A stretch of DNA of 30,241 nucleotides from Prevotella sp. UBA4376 (GTDB lineage: Bacteria > Bacteroidota > Bacteroidia > Bacteroidales > Bacteroidaceae). How positions within the stretch are numbered: the stretch's first letter is position 1; each line of letters opens with the position of its first letter. A program made the position numbers and the translations under genes. Shown in pieces: positions 13,920-22,174 of this stretch. The notes below the pieces were generated by a model, which was not told where the DNA came from, ran no database searches, and saw only the letters and a list, made by a program, of their open reading frames with translations. The DNA lies in assembly GCA_002391185.1 (NCBI GenBank), contig DGRY01000165.1, forward strand, positions 1 through 30,241, read 5' to 3'.

Positions 13920-16028
13920 TTAACTCAAACCTTTCATAGATAGTGAGATACGGTGGCGTCGCATATCTACTTCAACCACCTTTACACGTACATGCTGATG
14001 CAGTTTCACCACTTCTGTTGGGTCTTTCACAAACTTGTCGCAAAGCTGGCTGATGTGCACCAGTCCATCTTGATGCACACCTACATCTACAAAGGCACCA
14101 AAGTTGGTTATGTTGGTGATAATGCCAGGAAGAATCATGCCTTCTCTTAAGTCTTCAGGACTATGCACATTCTTATCAAACTCAAATACCTCTATCTTGT
14201 CGCGTGGGTCGAGTCCTGGCTTTTCCAACTCTTTAAGGATGTCTTGAAGAGTTGGTATACCGATAGTATCAGTAACATAGCGTTTTATGTCTATTTCCTT
14301 TCGCTTGTCGGCATCACTTATGAGGTCGGCAACTTTGCAATTGCAGTCTTTAGCCATTTGCTCAACAACCTTGTAGCTTTCAGGATGAACAGCAGAGTTG
14401 TCGAGAGGATTCTTTGCGCCTGGTATGCGAAGGAAACCAGCACATTGCTCAAATGCTGTTGCACCCAGTCGTGGCACTTTTTTCAGTTGTGCACGTGATG
14501 CAAATGGACCATTCTCCTTTCTGTAGTCAACAATGTTCTTAGCCAGAGCCGGACCAAGACCGCTCACATAAGTAAGCAGATGTTTGCTGGCTGTATTTAC
14601 GTTAACACCTACCGAGTTAACACATAGCTCAACAGTTGTGTCGAGTGATTTCTTTAAGGCATTCTGGTTTACATCATGCTGATATTGGCCCACACCGATA
14701 CTCTTTGGATCAATCTTCACCAGTTCGGCAAGAGGGTCCATAAGGCGGCGGGCAATACTAACAGCTCCACGAACAGTTACATCTTCATTAGGAAACTCTT
14801 CACGGGCTGTTTCTGAAGCTGAATAAACAGAAGCACCATCTTCAGAAACAACAAATATCTGCACATCGTGATCAAACTGCAGATTATGAATGAAGTCAGA
14901 TGACTCTCTTGAATAAGTTCCGTTACCTATGGCAATGGCTTCAATCTTGTAATCTTTAACGAGTTTCAGCAGTTGGCTTTTTGCTTTATCTGCTTCGCGT
15001 GCTATATGTGCCACTTCGTGATGCAACAAATTCCCTTGTGCATCAAGGCACACAATCTTGCAGCCTGTGCGTATTCCTGGGTCAACACCCAGTACACGTT
15101 TCTGTCCTAACGGAGCTGCAAGCAATAGCTGATTAAGGTTTTCTGCAAACACAGAGATAGCCTCTTCATCAGCTTTCTCCTTACTTGCAGAAGCAAATTC
15201 TGTTTCCATAGAAGGCTTTATCAGTCTCTTGAAAGCATCTTCTATGGCCTCGTTCACATATTTGTTATATTTGTAGTTTCTTTTTATTCTGTCTGTGCAT
15301 TCTTCGTCGTCGGCAGATATAGTTACACGCAGAATACCCTCGTTCTCGCCACGACGCATGGCAAGGAGACGATGTGAGGTGCACCGTTTCAAAGGTTCGC
15401 TCCAATCGAAATAGTCGCTATATTTCTGTGCCTTTTCATCATCTTTCATTTTGGTGATGACCTTTGAGGTGATATAAGCCTCACGACGATAAACAGCACG
15501 TACACTCTGTCGTACACGCTCGTCTTCGCTCACCATTTCGGCGATAATATCTTCTGCCCCATGAATAGCATCTTCAACACTCTTTACGTCGCCCTTTACA
15601 AATCTATGTGCGCCGTCTTCCACATTACGTAGCTGACCGAGCATAATCATAGTTGCAAGTGGTTCCAAACCATGTTCGCGAGCTATCTGCGCACGTGTTC
15701 TGCGCTTGGGCTTGTATGGAAGATAGATATCTTCAAGGACATTACTTTCCCAACAGTTCTCAATACGTTTTCGCAGTTCATCTGTTAGCTTGCCTTGTTC
15801 CTCAATCTGGTTTAGGATAGTCTCCTTGCGCTTGGCAAGTTCCTTCATCTTGTCGTTCAGTTCTGAGATTTTTGCAATCTCCACTTCGTCCATATTTCCT
15901 GTGCGTTCCTTTCTATAACGGGCAATGAAAGGTATGGTTGCTCCCTCATCAAGGAGAGAGAGCACAGCTTCAACCGAACGTATATTTAATGAAAGTTCTT
16001 CAGATATTTTGTGTGTAAATAGATTCAT
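13920..16028 (-). CDS. tex: Tex-family RNA-binding transcription accessory protein
   Basis: 702-aa cytosolic nucleic-acid-binding protein. Order: N-terminal helical Tex domain (IPFIARYRKERTG near 34-46; LPYKPKRRTRAQIAREHGLEP split around residue 105), YqgF/RuvX-like domain beginning RVLGVDPGIRTGCKIV near 310, helix-hairpin-helix units (VNTASKHLLTYVSGLGPALA near 480), and a C-terminal S1 RNA-binding domain from about 621 (GMILPGIITNITNFGAFVDV). Length is normal. It follows the TSCPD gene by 21 nt and precedes the sigma factor by 40 nt in the lysS-to-nitroreductase row. Its exact role in transcription is not known from sequence. Confidence 0.96.
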   Translation of the reverse strand: MNLFTHKISEELSLNIRSVEAVLSLLDEGATIPFIARYRKERTGNMDEVEIAKISELNDKMKELAKRKETILNQIEEQGKLTDELRKRIENCWESNVLEDIYLPYKPKRRTRAQIAREHGLEPLATMIMLGQLRNVEDGAHRFVKGDVKSVEDAIHGAEDIIAEMVSEDERVRQSVRAVYRREAYITSKVITKMKDDEKAQKYSDYFDWSEPLKRCTSHRLLAMRRGENEGILRVTISADDEECTDRIKRNYKYNKYVNEAIEDAFKRLIKPSMETEFASASKEKADEEAISVFAENLNQLLLAAPLGQKRVLGVDPGIRTGCKIVCLDAQGNLLHHEVAHIAREADKAKSQLLKLVKDYKIEAIAIGNGTYSRESSDFIHNLQFDHDVQIFVVSEDGASVYSASETAREEFPNEDVTVRGAVSIARRLMDPLAELVKIDPKSIGVGQYQHDVNQNALKKSLDTTVELCVNSVGVNVNTASKHLLTYVSGLGPALAKNIVDYRKENGPFASRAQLKKVPRLGATAFEQCAGFLRIPGAKNPLDNSAVHPESYKVVEQMAKDCNCKVADLISDADKRKEIDIKRYVTDTIGIPTLQDILKELEKPGLDPRDKIEVFEFDKNVHSPEDLREGMILPGIITNITNFGAFVDVGVHQDGLVHISQLCDKFVKDPTEVVKLHQHVRVKVVEVDMRRHRISLSMKGLS

Positions 16029-16049
16029 AGTTTTTTGCCTACTACCTGA

Positions 16050-16322
16050 TTAATCCTCTAAAGGAGCATTTTTAAGTTTTTCAAGGGCACGGCATAATTG
16101 GTCGGGACATGAAGTCATTTTATTTCCGCAATGTATGCCGTTGATTCTTTCAATCACATCATCAATCTTCTGACCTGTAACGAGTTTGCTTATTCCTTGC
16201 AGATTGCCATTGCACCCTCCAAGGAACATCACTTGCTGTATGACATCGTTCTCGTCGGCAGTTACATCAATCATCTGTGAGCATACGCCCTGAGGTTGAT
16301 AGAAAATGTGTTTCGTTTTCAT
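16050..16322 (-). CDS. Small TSCPD-domain protein (TIGR03905-type)
   Basis: 90 aa, soluble. The hallmark TSCPDQL is at residues 70-76, and cysteines at 14, 37, 65, 72 and 77 (GVCSQ, GGCNGN, IHCGN, SCPD, LCRA) could bind metal. The TSCPD fold also occurs as the C-terminal part of some B12-dependent ribonucleotide reductases, but stand-alone members have no established function. It lies 7 nt after the HAD gene and 21 nt before tex, so it is co-transcribed with unrelated housekeeping genes. Confidence 0.88.
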   Translation of the reverse strand: MKTKHIFYQPQGVCSQMIDVTADENDVIQQVMFLGGCNGNLQGISKLVTGQKIDDVIERINGIHCGNKMTSCPDQLCRALEKLKNAPLED

Positions 16323-16329
16323 ATAATAT

Positions 16330-17049
16330 TTATTTTATAAGTAAATCCCAGTCTTTTACAAAGTCAGTCATGTGATGATACAGAATGTTTGCTCCCAATG
16401 AAGATAGTGCATCATCGGGTAGAGGACCGCTGTTGATGGCTACTGTAAATATCTTTGCGGCTACTCCTGCACGCACGCCTAATGGTGCATTTTCAACAAC
16501 TATTCCTTCCCAAGGGTGCAGGTTGCCTGCCTTTTGCAGTCCGACAAGATATGGGTCGGGATTAGGTTTGCCCCTTTTCACATCGTATGCTGTTGTAATA
16601 TGATTCTCGTCGAGATATTTGCCGAAGTCGTTAAGCAGTCGTGTGATTAGTGGACGCTGTCCGCTACCTGTAACAACATTAACGCTCATGCCTGCCTGAT
16701 GAATTTTCTCCATGATGTCGAGAACGCCATCGAAGATTGGGGCTTCAGGCATAGTGTGGAAAATGCGAGTCTTTTCATCATACATTTTCTGTGCTTCCTC
16801 AAGTGAGATATCTATGCCTTTCTGTTTTTTCACAAAGTGACGAATAGTGTCAATACCACGTGCACCCTCTGTGGCATAGGCATCCGAAGCTGTCATGTTG
16901 ATGCCAAACTTCTTCATTGACTCTTCCCATGCTACGGCATGATTAGGCATGGAGTTATACAGCACTCCGTCCATATCAAAGAGAACGGCCTTGGGGCAAA
17001 AAGCCTCAAAGCCGTTGTTCTGTATGTAATTGTAAATATTACTTCTCAT
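16330..17049 (-). CDS. HAD-superfamily hydrolase (beta-phosphoglucomutase / sugar phosphatase-like)
   Basis: 239 aa from ATG 17049, which overlaps the 3' end of pgi by 11 nt (ATGAGAAGTAA), indicating coupled translation. A longer frame up to 17112 would lie entirely in pgi coding sequence. Motif I is [10 protein letters not shown] (two catalytic Asp), followed by a helical cap typical of subfamily IA. Motif II is VVTGSGQ, the motif III Lys is in [10 protein letters not shown], and motif IV is [11 protein letters not shown] where many relatives have an acidic EDS. Its position after pgi suggests a hexose-phosphate substrate, but that is inference. Confidence 0.88.
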   Translation of the reverse strand: MRSNIYNYIQNNGFEAFCPKAVLFDMDGVLYNSMPNHAVAWEESMKKFGINMTASDAYATEGARGIDTIRHFVKKQKGIDISLEEAQKMYDEKTRIFHTMPEAPIFDGVLDIMEKIHQAGMSVNVVTGSGQRPLITRLLNDFGKYLDENHITTAYDVKRGKPNPDPYLVGLQKAGNLHPWEGIVVENAPLGVRAGVAAKIFTVAINSGPLPDDALSSLGANILYHHMTDFVKDWDLLIK

Positions 17050-18400
17050 TTGCAAGACGATCCTGGATAGCCTTACTTTCAGCCTCGTAACCTGGCTTGT
17101 TGAGAAGAGCAAACATGTTCTTCTTATAAGCCTCTACACCTGGCTGGTTGAATGGGTTTACGTTCATGAGCAGACCGCTAATACCGCAAGCCTTCTCAAA
17201 GAAGTAGATAATCTGACCAAGGTAGTATTCGTTGAGCTCAGGAACGCTAACACGCATGTTTGGTACACCACCATCAACGTGAGCCAAACGAGTACCGAGT
17301 TCTGCCATCTTGTTTACTTCGTCAACACGCTTACCCTCGAGGAAGTTCAGTCCGTCAAGGTTCTCGTCATCATGTGGGAAGAGTAACTTTTTGGCTGGAG
17401 TCTCAATAGAGATAACAGTCTCGAAGATAGAACGCTCACCCTCCTGAATCCATTGACCCATAGAGTGAAGGTCGGTTGTGAAGTCGCAAGCAGCAGGGAA
17501 GATACCCTTGAGTTCTTTACCCTCGCTTTCTCCGTAGAGCTGCTTCCACCATTCAGCCATGAAGTGAAGCTTTGGCTGGAAGTTGCATACAATCTCGATT
17601 TTCTTGCCAGCCTGTGTGTAGAGAGCCTGACGTGTAGCAGCATACTGGGCTGCGATATTCTCTGCGAAAGGAACATCTACGCCTGTAGCCTTCTCCATAT
17701 CCTGAGCACCCTTAACGAGAGCCTTGATATCGAAACCTGCAACAGCGATTGGTAACAAACCAACAGGAGTAAGTACTGAGAAACGGCCACCTACGTTGTC
17801 AGGAATAATGAAGCTCTTGTAGCCTTCCTTGTCTGCACAAGTGCGTGCAGCACCCTTCTTTGCATCGGTAATAGCTACGATAACTTCCTTAGCCTCTTCC
17901 TTACCTCTCTGAGCTTCACATTGCTTCTTCAGCAAACGGAAAGCAAGAGCAGTCTCGGTAGTAGTACCAGACTTAGAAATATTTATTACACCAAACTTTT
18001 TATTCTTCAGATACTCTGTCAATTCAGCAAGATAATCTTCACCGATGTTGTTACCTGCGAAAACAATGTTTGGATTCTTTTTATCATCATTAACGAGCCA
18101 TGCGAAAGAATTTCCCAGAGCCTCGATAACGGCACGAGCACCCAGATAAGAACCACCGATACCTGCTACTACTACTACCTCGCACTTTTCACGAAGAGTG
18201 TTGGCAACAGCCTGCAGTTCGTTAAGGAATTCTTCTGTAATCTCAGTTGGCAAATGAAGCCATCCGAGGAAATCATTACCAGCACATGTTGCATTCTCCA
18301 AAGCATTCTGTGCTTCTTTTACCTTTGACTCATAAGCCTCTACTGCCCCAGCATTCAAAAACTGTACAGCTTTGCTTGTGTCTAAGCTAATGTTCATCAT
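17039..18400 (-). CDS. pgi: Glucose-6-phosphate isomerase
   Basis: Interconverts glucose-6-P and fructose-6-P. The 453-aa protein is the shorter Bacillus-like form. It shows GIGGSYLGA (80-88), SKSGTTTE (142-149), the [15 protein letters not shown] signature near 203, the catalytic Glu region YGESEGKE, and [16 protein letters not shown] near residue 415. I keep the first of two adjacent ATG codons because relatives begin Met-Lys/Met-Asn-Ile-Ser. It begins 9 nt after gpsA ends and overlaps the HAD gene at its 3' end. Confidence 0.96.
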   Translation of the reverse strand: MMNISLDTSKAVQFLNAGAVEAYESKVKEAQNALENATCAGNDFLGWLHLPTEITEEFLNELQAVANTLREKCEVVVVAGIGGSYLGARAVIEALGNSFAWLVNDDKKNPNIVFAGNNIGEDYLAELTEYLKNKKFGVINISKSGTTTETALAFRLLKKQCEAQRGKEEAKEVIVAITDAKKGAARTCADKEGYKSFIIPDNVGGRFSVLTPVGLLPIAVAGFDIKALVKGAQDMEKATGVDVPFAENIAAQYAATRQALYTQAGKKIEIVCNFQPKLHFMAEWWKQLYGESEGKELKGIFPAACDFTTDLHSMGQWIQEGERSIFETVISIETPAKKLLFPHDDENLDGLNFLEGKRVDEVNKMAELGTRLAHVDGGVPNMRVSVPELNEYYLGQIIYFFEKACGISGLLMNVNPFNQPGVEAYKKNMFALLNKPGYEAESKAIQDRLANEK

Positions 18401-18409
18401 AACTACAAT

Positions 18410-19405
18410 TTATCTAAAACTATCTGTTAATAACTTTATCTCTATCTGTGGATTTATCCTCTCGTACAAAATGTTGTAAACAGCATCGAGGATAGGCATA
18501 TTAACGTGCATGTGGCGGTTTATTTCCTTCATGCACTTTGTGCCGAAATATCCTTCAGCTATCATCTCCATTTCTATCTGGGCACTCTTCACAGAGTAAC
18601 CCTTTCCTATCATCGTACCGAATGTGCGGTTACGACTGAAATTACTGTAACTTGTCACGAGGAGGTCGCCAAGATACACGCTATCGTATATGCTACGGTC
18701 AATAGGATGAATGGCGTTGAGGAAACGGTTCATTTCTTGTACTGCGTTAGATATGAGTACCGACTGAAAATTGTCTCCGTATTTCAAGCCGTTGCATATT
18801 CCTGCTGCTATAGCATATACATTTTTCAATACCGAACTGTATTCTATTCCTACAACATCGCTCGAGGTCTTCGTCTTTACATAGTTGCTTGTGAGCACCT
18901 CAAGGAACGCCTCTGCTTTGTCGTGATTGCTGCAACCTACGGTGAGGTAGCTCAATCGTTCCATGGCTATTTCTTCAGCGTGTGATGGTCCACCGATAAC
19001 GGCAAGGTTGTCGTATGGCACATCGTAAACCCGGTGGAAATAATCAGAGCAAACAAGATTTTCATCAGGTACGATACCCTTGATGGCTGTAACGATGAAT
19101 TTATCACGAATGCTTGTCTTGAGTTTCTTGAGATGATTTTTCAGATAAGGCGAAGGGGTTACGAATACTAATGTATCGTAGTTCTCCACAATCTTGTTGA
19201 TGTCGCTCGAGAAGAATATCTCGTCAACATTGAAGCGTGCACCGGTAAGATAGGCAGGGTTATGGCCAAGACGCTTGAAATCCTCAATACGGTCATCGCG
19301 ACGCATATACCATCCGATGTGATGCGTATGCCCCACAATAATCTTGGCTATGGCTGTTGCCCAACTGCCGCCTCCAATGACTGCTATCTTTCCTACGTTG
19401 TACAT
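18410..19405 (-). CDS. gpsA: NAD(P)-dependent glycerol-3-phosphate dehydrogenase
   Basis: Makes sn-glycerol-3-phosphate for phospholipid synthesis. 331 aa, with the Rossmann loop IAVIGGGSWATAIAK at 7-21, IGGPSHAEE near the middle, the catalytic lysine block SSVLKNVYAIAAG, and SRNRTFG later. I choose ATG 19405, giving MYNVGKIAVIGGG. An in-frame ATG at 19435 lies in the loop of a hairpin repeat (19413-19455), which is not coding-like. A GAGGTAGG run sits 9-16 nt upstream of the chosen start. Follows lysS by 62 nt. Confidence 0.95.
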   Translation of the reverse strand: MYNVGKIAVIGGGSWATAIAKIIVGHTHHIGWYMRRDDRIEDFKRLGHNPAYLTGARFNVDEIFFSSDINKIVENYDTLVFVTPSPYLKNHLKKLKTSIRDKFIVTAIKGIVPDENLVCSDYFHRVYDVPYDNLAVIGGPSHAEEIAMERLSYLTVGCSNHDKAEAFLEVLTSNYVKTKTSSDVVGIEYSSVLKNVYAIAAGICNGLKYGDNFQSVLISNAVQEMNRFLNAIHPIDRSIYDSVYLGDLLVTSYSNFSRNRTFGTMIGKGYSVKSAQIEMEMIAEGYFGTKCMKEINRHMHVNMPILDAVYNILYERINPQIEIKLLTDSFR

Positions 19406-19412
19406 AAAAAGA

Positions 19413-19455
19413 CCTACCTCAGTCTTCTCCCACATGGGGAGAAGAGATTAGTAGG
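19413..19455. repeat. CT/GA-rich hairpin repeat between lysS and gpsA
   Basis: CTTCTCCC (19424-19431) pairs perfectly with GGGAGAAG (19437-19444) over a 5-nt loop, and CCTAC (19413-19417) pairs with GTAGG (19451-19455) outside it. It fills nearly the whole gap between lysS (stop 19468) and gpsA and resembles the CT-rich palindromes found at 26.4-29.3 kb. A transcript hairpin that tunes gpsA relative to lysS is possible. Confidence 0.7.
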
Positions 19456-19467
19456 GTATTTTGTTTG

Positions 19468-21198
19468 TTAAGCGTTTACTTTGTCTATCCAAGTCTGAAT
19501 CTCGTCAACGGTAGGCTTGGTGTAATCAAGTTTGTATTTCTTTACAATCTCGCCGAGTTTCTGCTGCAGTCCTTGAGCCTTCTGATCCTTGATGTCGCTG
19601 ATAAGGTTGAAACCTGCTTTGCGCAATACATATACCCAATCCTCGGCAACACCCAGTTCTGCCCATTCCTTGATGCTGCTCTGTGGCATCTTTACCTCAG
19701 GCTTCAACTGTGGGAAAAGCATAACTTCCTGAATGTACTCGTTGGCTGTCATAAGCATAACAAGACGGTCGATACCGATACCGATACCTGATGTAGGAGG
19801 CATACCATACTGGAGAGCACGAAGGAAGTCGTGGTCGATGATCATAGCCTCGTCGTCACCCTTGTCGGCAAGCTTCATCTGGTCGATGAAACGTTGCTCC
19901 TGATCGATAGGATCGTTAAGCTCAGAATAAGCATTAGCACACTCCTTACCATTGATCATCAGCTCGAAACGCTCGGTGAGTCCTGGTTTAGAACGGTGCA
20001 TCTTGGTGAGTGGTGACATCTCTACAGGATAGTCGGTGATGAATGTAGGCTGGATAAATGAACCCTCGCAGAATTCGCCAAAGAGTTCGTCGATGAGCTT
20101 ACCCTTACCGAAGGTCTCGTCAACTTCCATCTCTTTAGAAATGCAGAACTGACGAATCTCTTCCTCGGTCTTGCCTTCACAGTCGAAACCAGTCTTTTCC
20201 TTGATAGCATCAAGGATAGGCAGGCGACGGAAAGGTGCCTTGTAGCTGATAACCTTGCCATCAGGATATGTAACCTCAGGCTTGCCGTTTACAGCGATAC
20301 AGATTGTCTCCAACAGTTCCTCGGTAAACTTCATCATCCAATTGTAGTCTTTGTAAGGAACATAAAGCTCCATACATGTGAACTCTGGGTTGTGAGATTT
20401 GTCCATACCCTCGTTACGGAAGTTCTTTCCAATCTCATAAACACCATCAAAACCACCAACGATGAGTCGCTTCAAGTATAGCTCTGTTGCGATACGCATA
20501 TACATGTCAACATTCAGAGCGTTGAAGTGGGTGATGAAAGGACGAGCTGAAGCACCACCAGCGATAGACTGCAGGATAGGAGTTTCAACCTCGGTATATC
20601 CATGCTCGTCGAAGAACTTGCGCATGGTGCGAAGAACGATAGCTCGCTTGAGGAATGTGTCCTTTGTGCCATCGTTAACCACGAGGTCAACATAACGCTG
20701 ACGAGCACGCATCTCAGGGTCATCAAACTTGTCGTATGCAACGCCATCTTTGTATTTTACTATAGGGAGTGGCTTGATACTCTTGCTCAGCAAGGTTATC
20801 TCCTTTGCGTGCACACTAATCTCGCCAGTCTGAGTTTTGAAAACAAAACCCTTGACGCCAATGATGTCACCAATATCTAAAAGTTTCTTGAATACTTTGT
20901 TGTAAAGGTCTTTATCTTCGCCTGGGCAGATATCGTCACGTGTGATATATACCTGGATACGACCTTTGCTATCCTGAAGTTCAACGAAAGAGGCCTTACC
21001 CATAACACGGCGGGTCATCATTCGGCCTGCAATAACTACTTCGCGATTCTCGTCTTCCTTGAAGTTTTCCTTTATTTCGTCTGTATAGGCGTTGGTTGGG
21101 AACTCGGCTGCAGGATATGGATCAATACCCATATTGCGCAACTCTTGAAGACTTTGTCTGCGAACGATTTCCTGTTCGCTTAACTCTAAAATGTTCAT
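19468..21198 (-). CDS. lysS: Lysyl-tRNA synthetase (class II)
   Basis: Charges tRNA-Lys. 576 aa: N-terminal OB-fold anticodon-binding domain (about 55-150), then the class II core with motif 2 FRNEGMDKSHNPEFT near 260 and motif 3 GIGIGIDRLVMLM near 467. About 70 residues follow the core (IKEWAELGVAEDWVYVLRKA onward), a helical tail not present in the ~500-aa E. coli enzyme but, from memory, typical of Bacteroidales LysS. It heads the minus-strand row down to the nitroreductase and has a textbook promoter 30-60 nt upstream. Confidence 0.97.
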   Translation of the reverse strand: MNILELSEQEIVRRQSLQELRNMGIDPYPAAEFPTNAYTDEIKENFKEDENREVVIAGRMMTRRVMGKASFVELQDSKGRIQVYITRDDICPGEDKDLYNKVFKKLLDIGDIIGVKGFVFKTQTGEISVHAKEITLLSKSIKPLPIVKYKDGVAYDKFDDPEMRARQRYVDLVVNDGTKDTFLKRAIVLRTMRKFFDEHGYTEVETPILQSIAGGASARPFITHFNALNVDMYMRIATELYLKRLIVGGFDGVYEIGKNFRNEGMDKSHNPEFTCMELYVPYKDYNWMMKFTEELLETICIAVNGKPEVTYPDGKVISYKAPFRRLPILDAIKEKTGFDCEGKTEEEIRQFCISKEMEVDETFGKGKLIDELFGEFCEGSFIQPTFITDYPVEMSPLTKMHRSKPGLTERFELMINGKECANAYSELNDPIDQEQRFIDQMKLADKGDDEAMIIDHDFLRALQYGMPPTSGIGIGIDRLVMLMTANEYIQEVMLFPQLKPEVKMPQSSIKEWAELGVAEDWVYVLRKAGFNLISDIKDQKAQGLQQKLGEIVKKYKLDYTKPTVDEIQTWIDKVNA

Positions 21199-21227
21199 AT
21201 TTTAATTTTCGAAAATTTCCTTGGGTG

Positions 21228-21258
21228 CAAAATTACTAAAAAACGAGTGCAGAACAAA
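21228..21258 (-). promoter_or_regulatory. Promoter of lysS
   Basis: On the minus strand TTTG (plus-strand 21255-21258), 19-nt spacer, TAATTTTG (21228-21235). The spacer closely resembles that of the second rsmA promoter copy (TTCTGC-CTCGTTTTT in both). The short leader contains a perfect 14-bp palindrome AATTTTCGAAAATT at 21204-21217. Confidence 0.75.
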
Positions 21259-21363
21259 ATATAATGCAGATTTTTTATATATTAATGTGTGTAAAGCAAG
21301 ATAAAAATCCTCCTCGTTCCTTCTTGAACTTTTGTCTTAGGGTGAAACATAGAAGGGTAATTT

Positions 21364-21440
21364 GTCTTTAGGATGTCTTTAGGATGTCTTTAGGATGCCT
21401 TTAGGATGCCTTCGAGATGCCTTCGAGATGCGTTCGAGAT
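21364..21440 (+). repeat. 11-bp tandem repeat, seven units
   Basis: Three copies of GTCTTTAGGAT, one GCCTTTAGGAT, two GCCTTCGAGAT and one GCGTTCGAGAT, end to end with no register slip. It occupies the centre of the 304-bp gap between lysS and the YfcE-like gene (21199-21502); otherwise that gap contains the lysS promoter, an AT-rich stretch and, near 21485-21520, TTCAAC repeats. The same family occurs inverted at 3402-3456. Confidence 0.92.
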
Positions 21441-21502
21441 TCGGCGTGTTTTACTTTACTCGAATTAGAGGATTTAAGAATTAGAGAAAGAATATTCAAC
21501 AT

Positions 21503-22054
21503 TCAACGTCCTATGTTCAACGTTTCAGATGCAAGTTTCTCTCCCTCAAGACTGTAAATGCTTATTACTCCGTTTTCTAACACTCCAAATGTTGGGATAT
21601 TTCCGTTTTTGGGGAATGTTATGGAACCCGTGTTGCATATCACGGTATCTTCACTTTTTGTTAGCTCCCACAGGTGGGTATGACCATATACTATAGCATC
21701 AAATTTACCCTTTGGTTTGTTCTCTTTGTTGTATATGTGTCCGTGGGTGAGAAGAATGCGCTTGCCGTTGTCAACAAGAAGCATATATGTCTGCATGATA
21801 GGGAAATTCAGTAGCATCTGGTCAACTTCTGAATCGCAGTTTCCTCTCACGGCAACAATGTTGTCGCTCATCTCGTTGAGTAATTCTGCAATCCCCTTTG
21901 GATCGAGACCTTCTGGGAGACCGTTTCTTGGCCCATAATTTAGGATGTCGCCCATGATGCAAAGCATGTCACATTTGTTCTTTTTGTAAAAAACTATAGC
22001 TTTTTTTAGGGCTGGTAGTGAACCATGTATGTCTGATATGAGTAGATATTTCAT
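21503..22054 (-). CDS. YfcE-like metallophosphoesterase
   Basis: 183-aa calcineurin-like phosphoesterase. Metal-binding motifs are all present: SDIHG (residues 7-11), MGDILNYGP near 35, VRGNCDSE near 71, THGHIY near 105 and YGHTHLWE near 123. E. coli YfcE is a phosphodiesterase on artificial substrates with an uncertain natural role, and the same caution applies here. The stop codon lies inside a TTGAA-rich repeat similar to that after mnmA. Divergent from the FAD/Fe-S oxidoreductase gene. Confidence 0.9.
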   Translation of the reverse strand: MKYLLISDIHGSLPALKKAIVFYKKNKCDMLCIMGDILNYGPRNGLPEGLDPKGIAELLNEMSDNIVAVRGNCDSEVDQMLLNFPIMQTYMLLVDNGKRILLTHGHIYNKENKPKGKFDAIVYGHTHLWELTKSEDTVICNTGSITFPKNGNIPTFGVLENGVISIYSLEGEKLASETLNIGR

Positions 22055-22070
22055 TGATTTTTAATCTTTA

Positions 22071-22126
22071 TTTGCATGCAAAGATAATAAATTGCTTGCA
22101 GAATTTTTATAAAATTACTACATTTG
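22071..22126. promoter_or_regulatory. Divergent promoter region, YfcE-like gene / FAD-Fe-S oxidoreductase
   Basis: Plus strand: TTG 22096-22098, 20-nt spacer, TACATTTG 22119-22126, giving a leader of about 42 nt to ATG 22175. Minus strand: TATCTTTG (plus-strand 22079-22086) without a clear upstream box. A perfect 12-bp palindrome TTTGCATGCAAA (22071-22082) overlaps the minus-strand box and could be an operator. Confidence 0.65.
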
Positions 22127-22174
22127 CAGAGAATTTTAACGAACCATTTTTTTCGTTTTCTAAACTGCAAATCT

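Noticed and set aside
21199..21260. T-box riboswitch upstream of lysS
   Set aside because: The leader is only about 24 nt from the predicted start, with no T-box sequence or specifier stem; T-boxes are also not typical of Bacteroidetes.
21364..21440. CRISPR array
   Set aside because: Units are 11 bp with no spacers between them, and no cas gene is in the window.
22124..22174. Extended N-terminus of the FAD/Fe-S oxidoreductase
   Set aside because: The upstream TTG lies inside the TACATTTG promoter box, and the added residues are not like the family.
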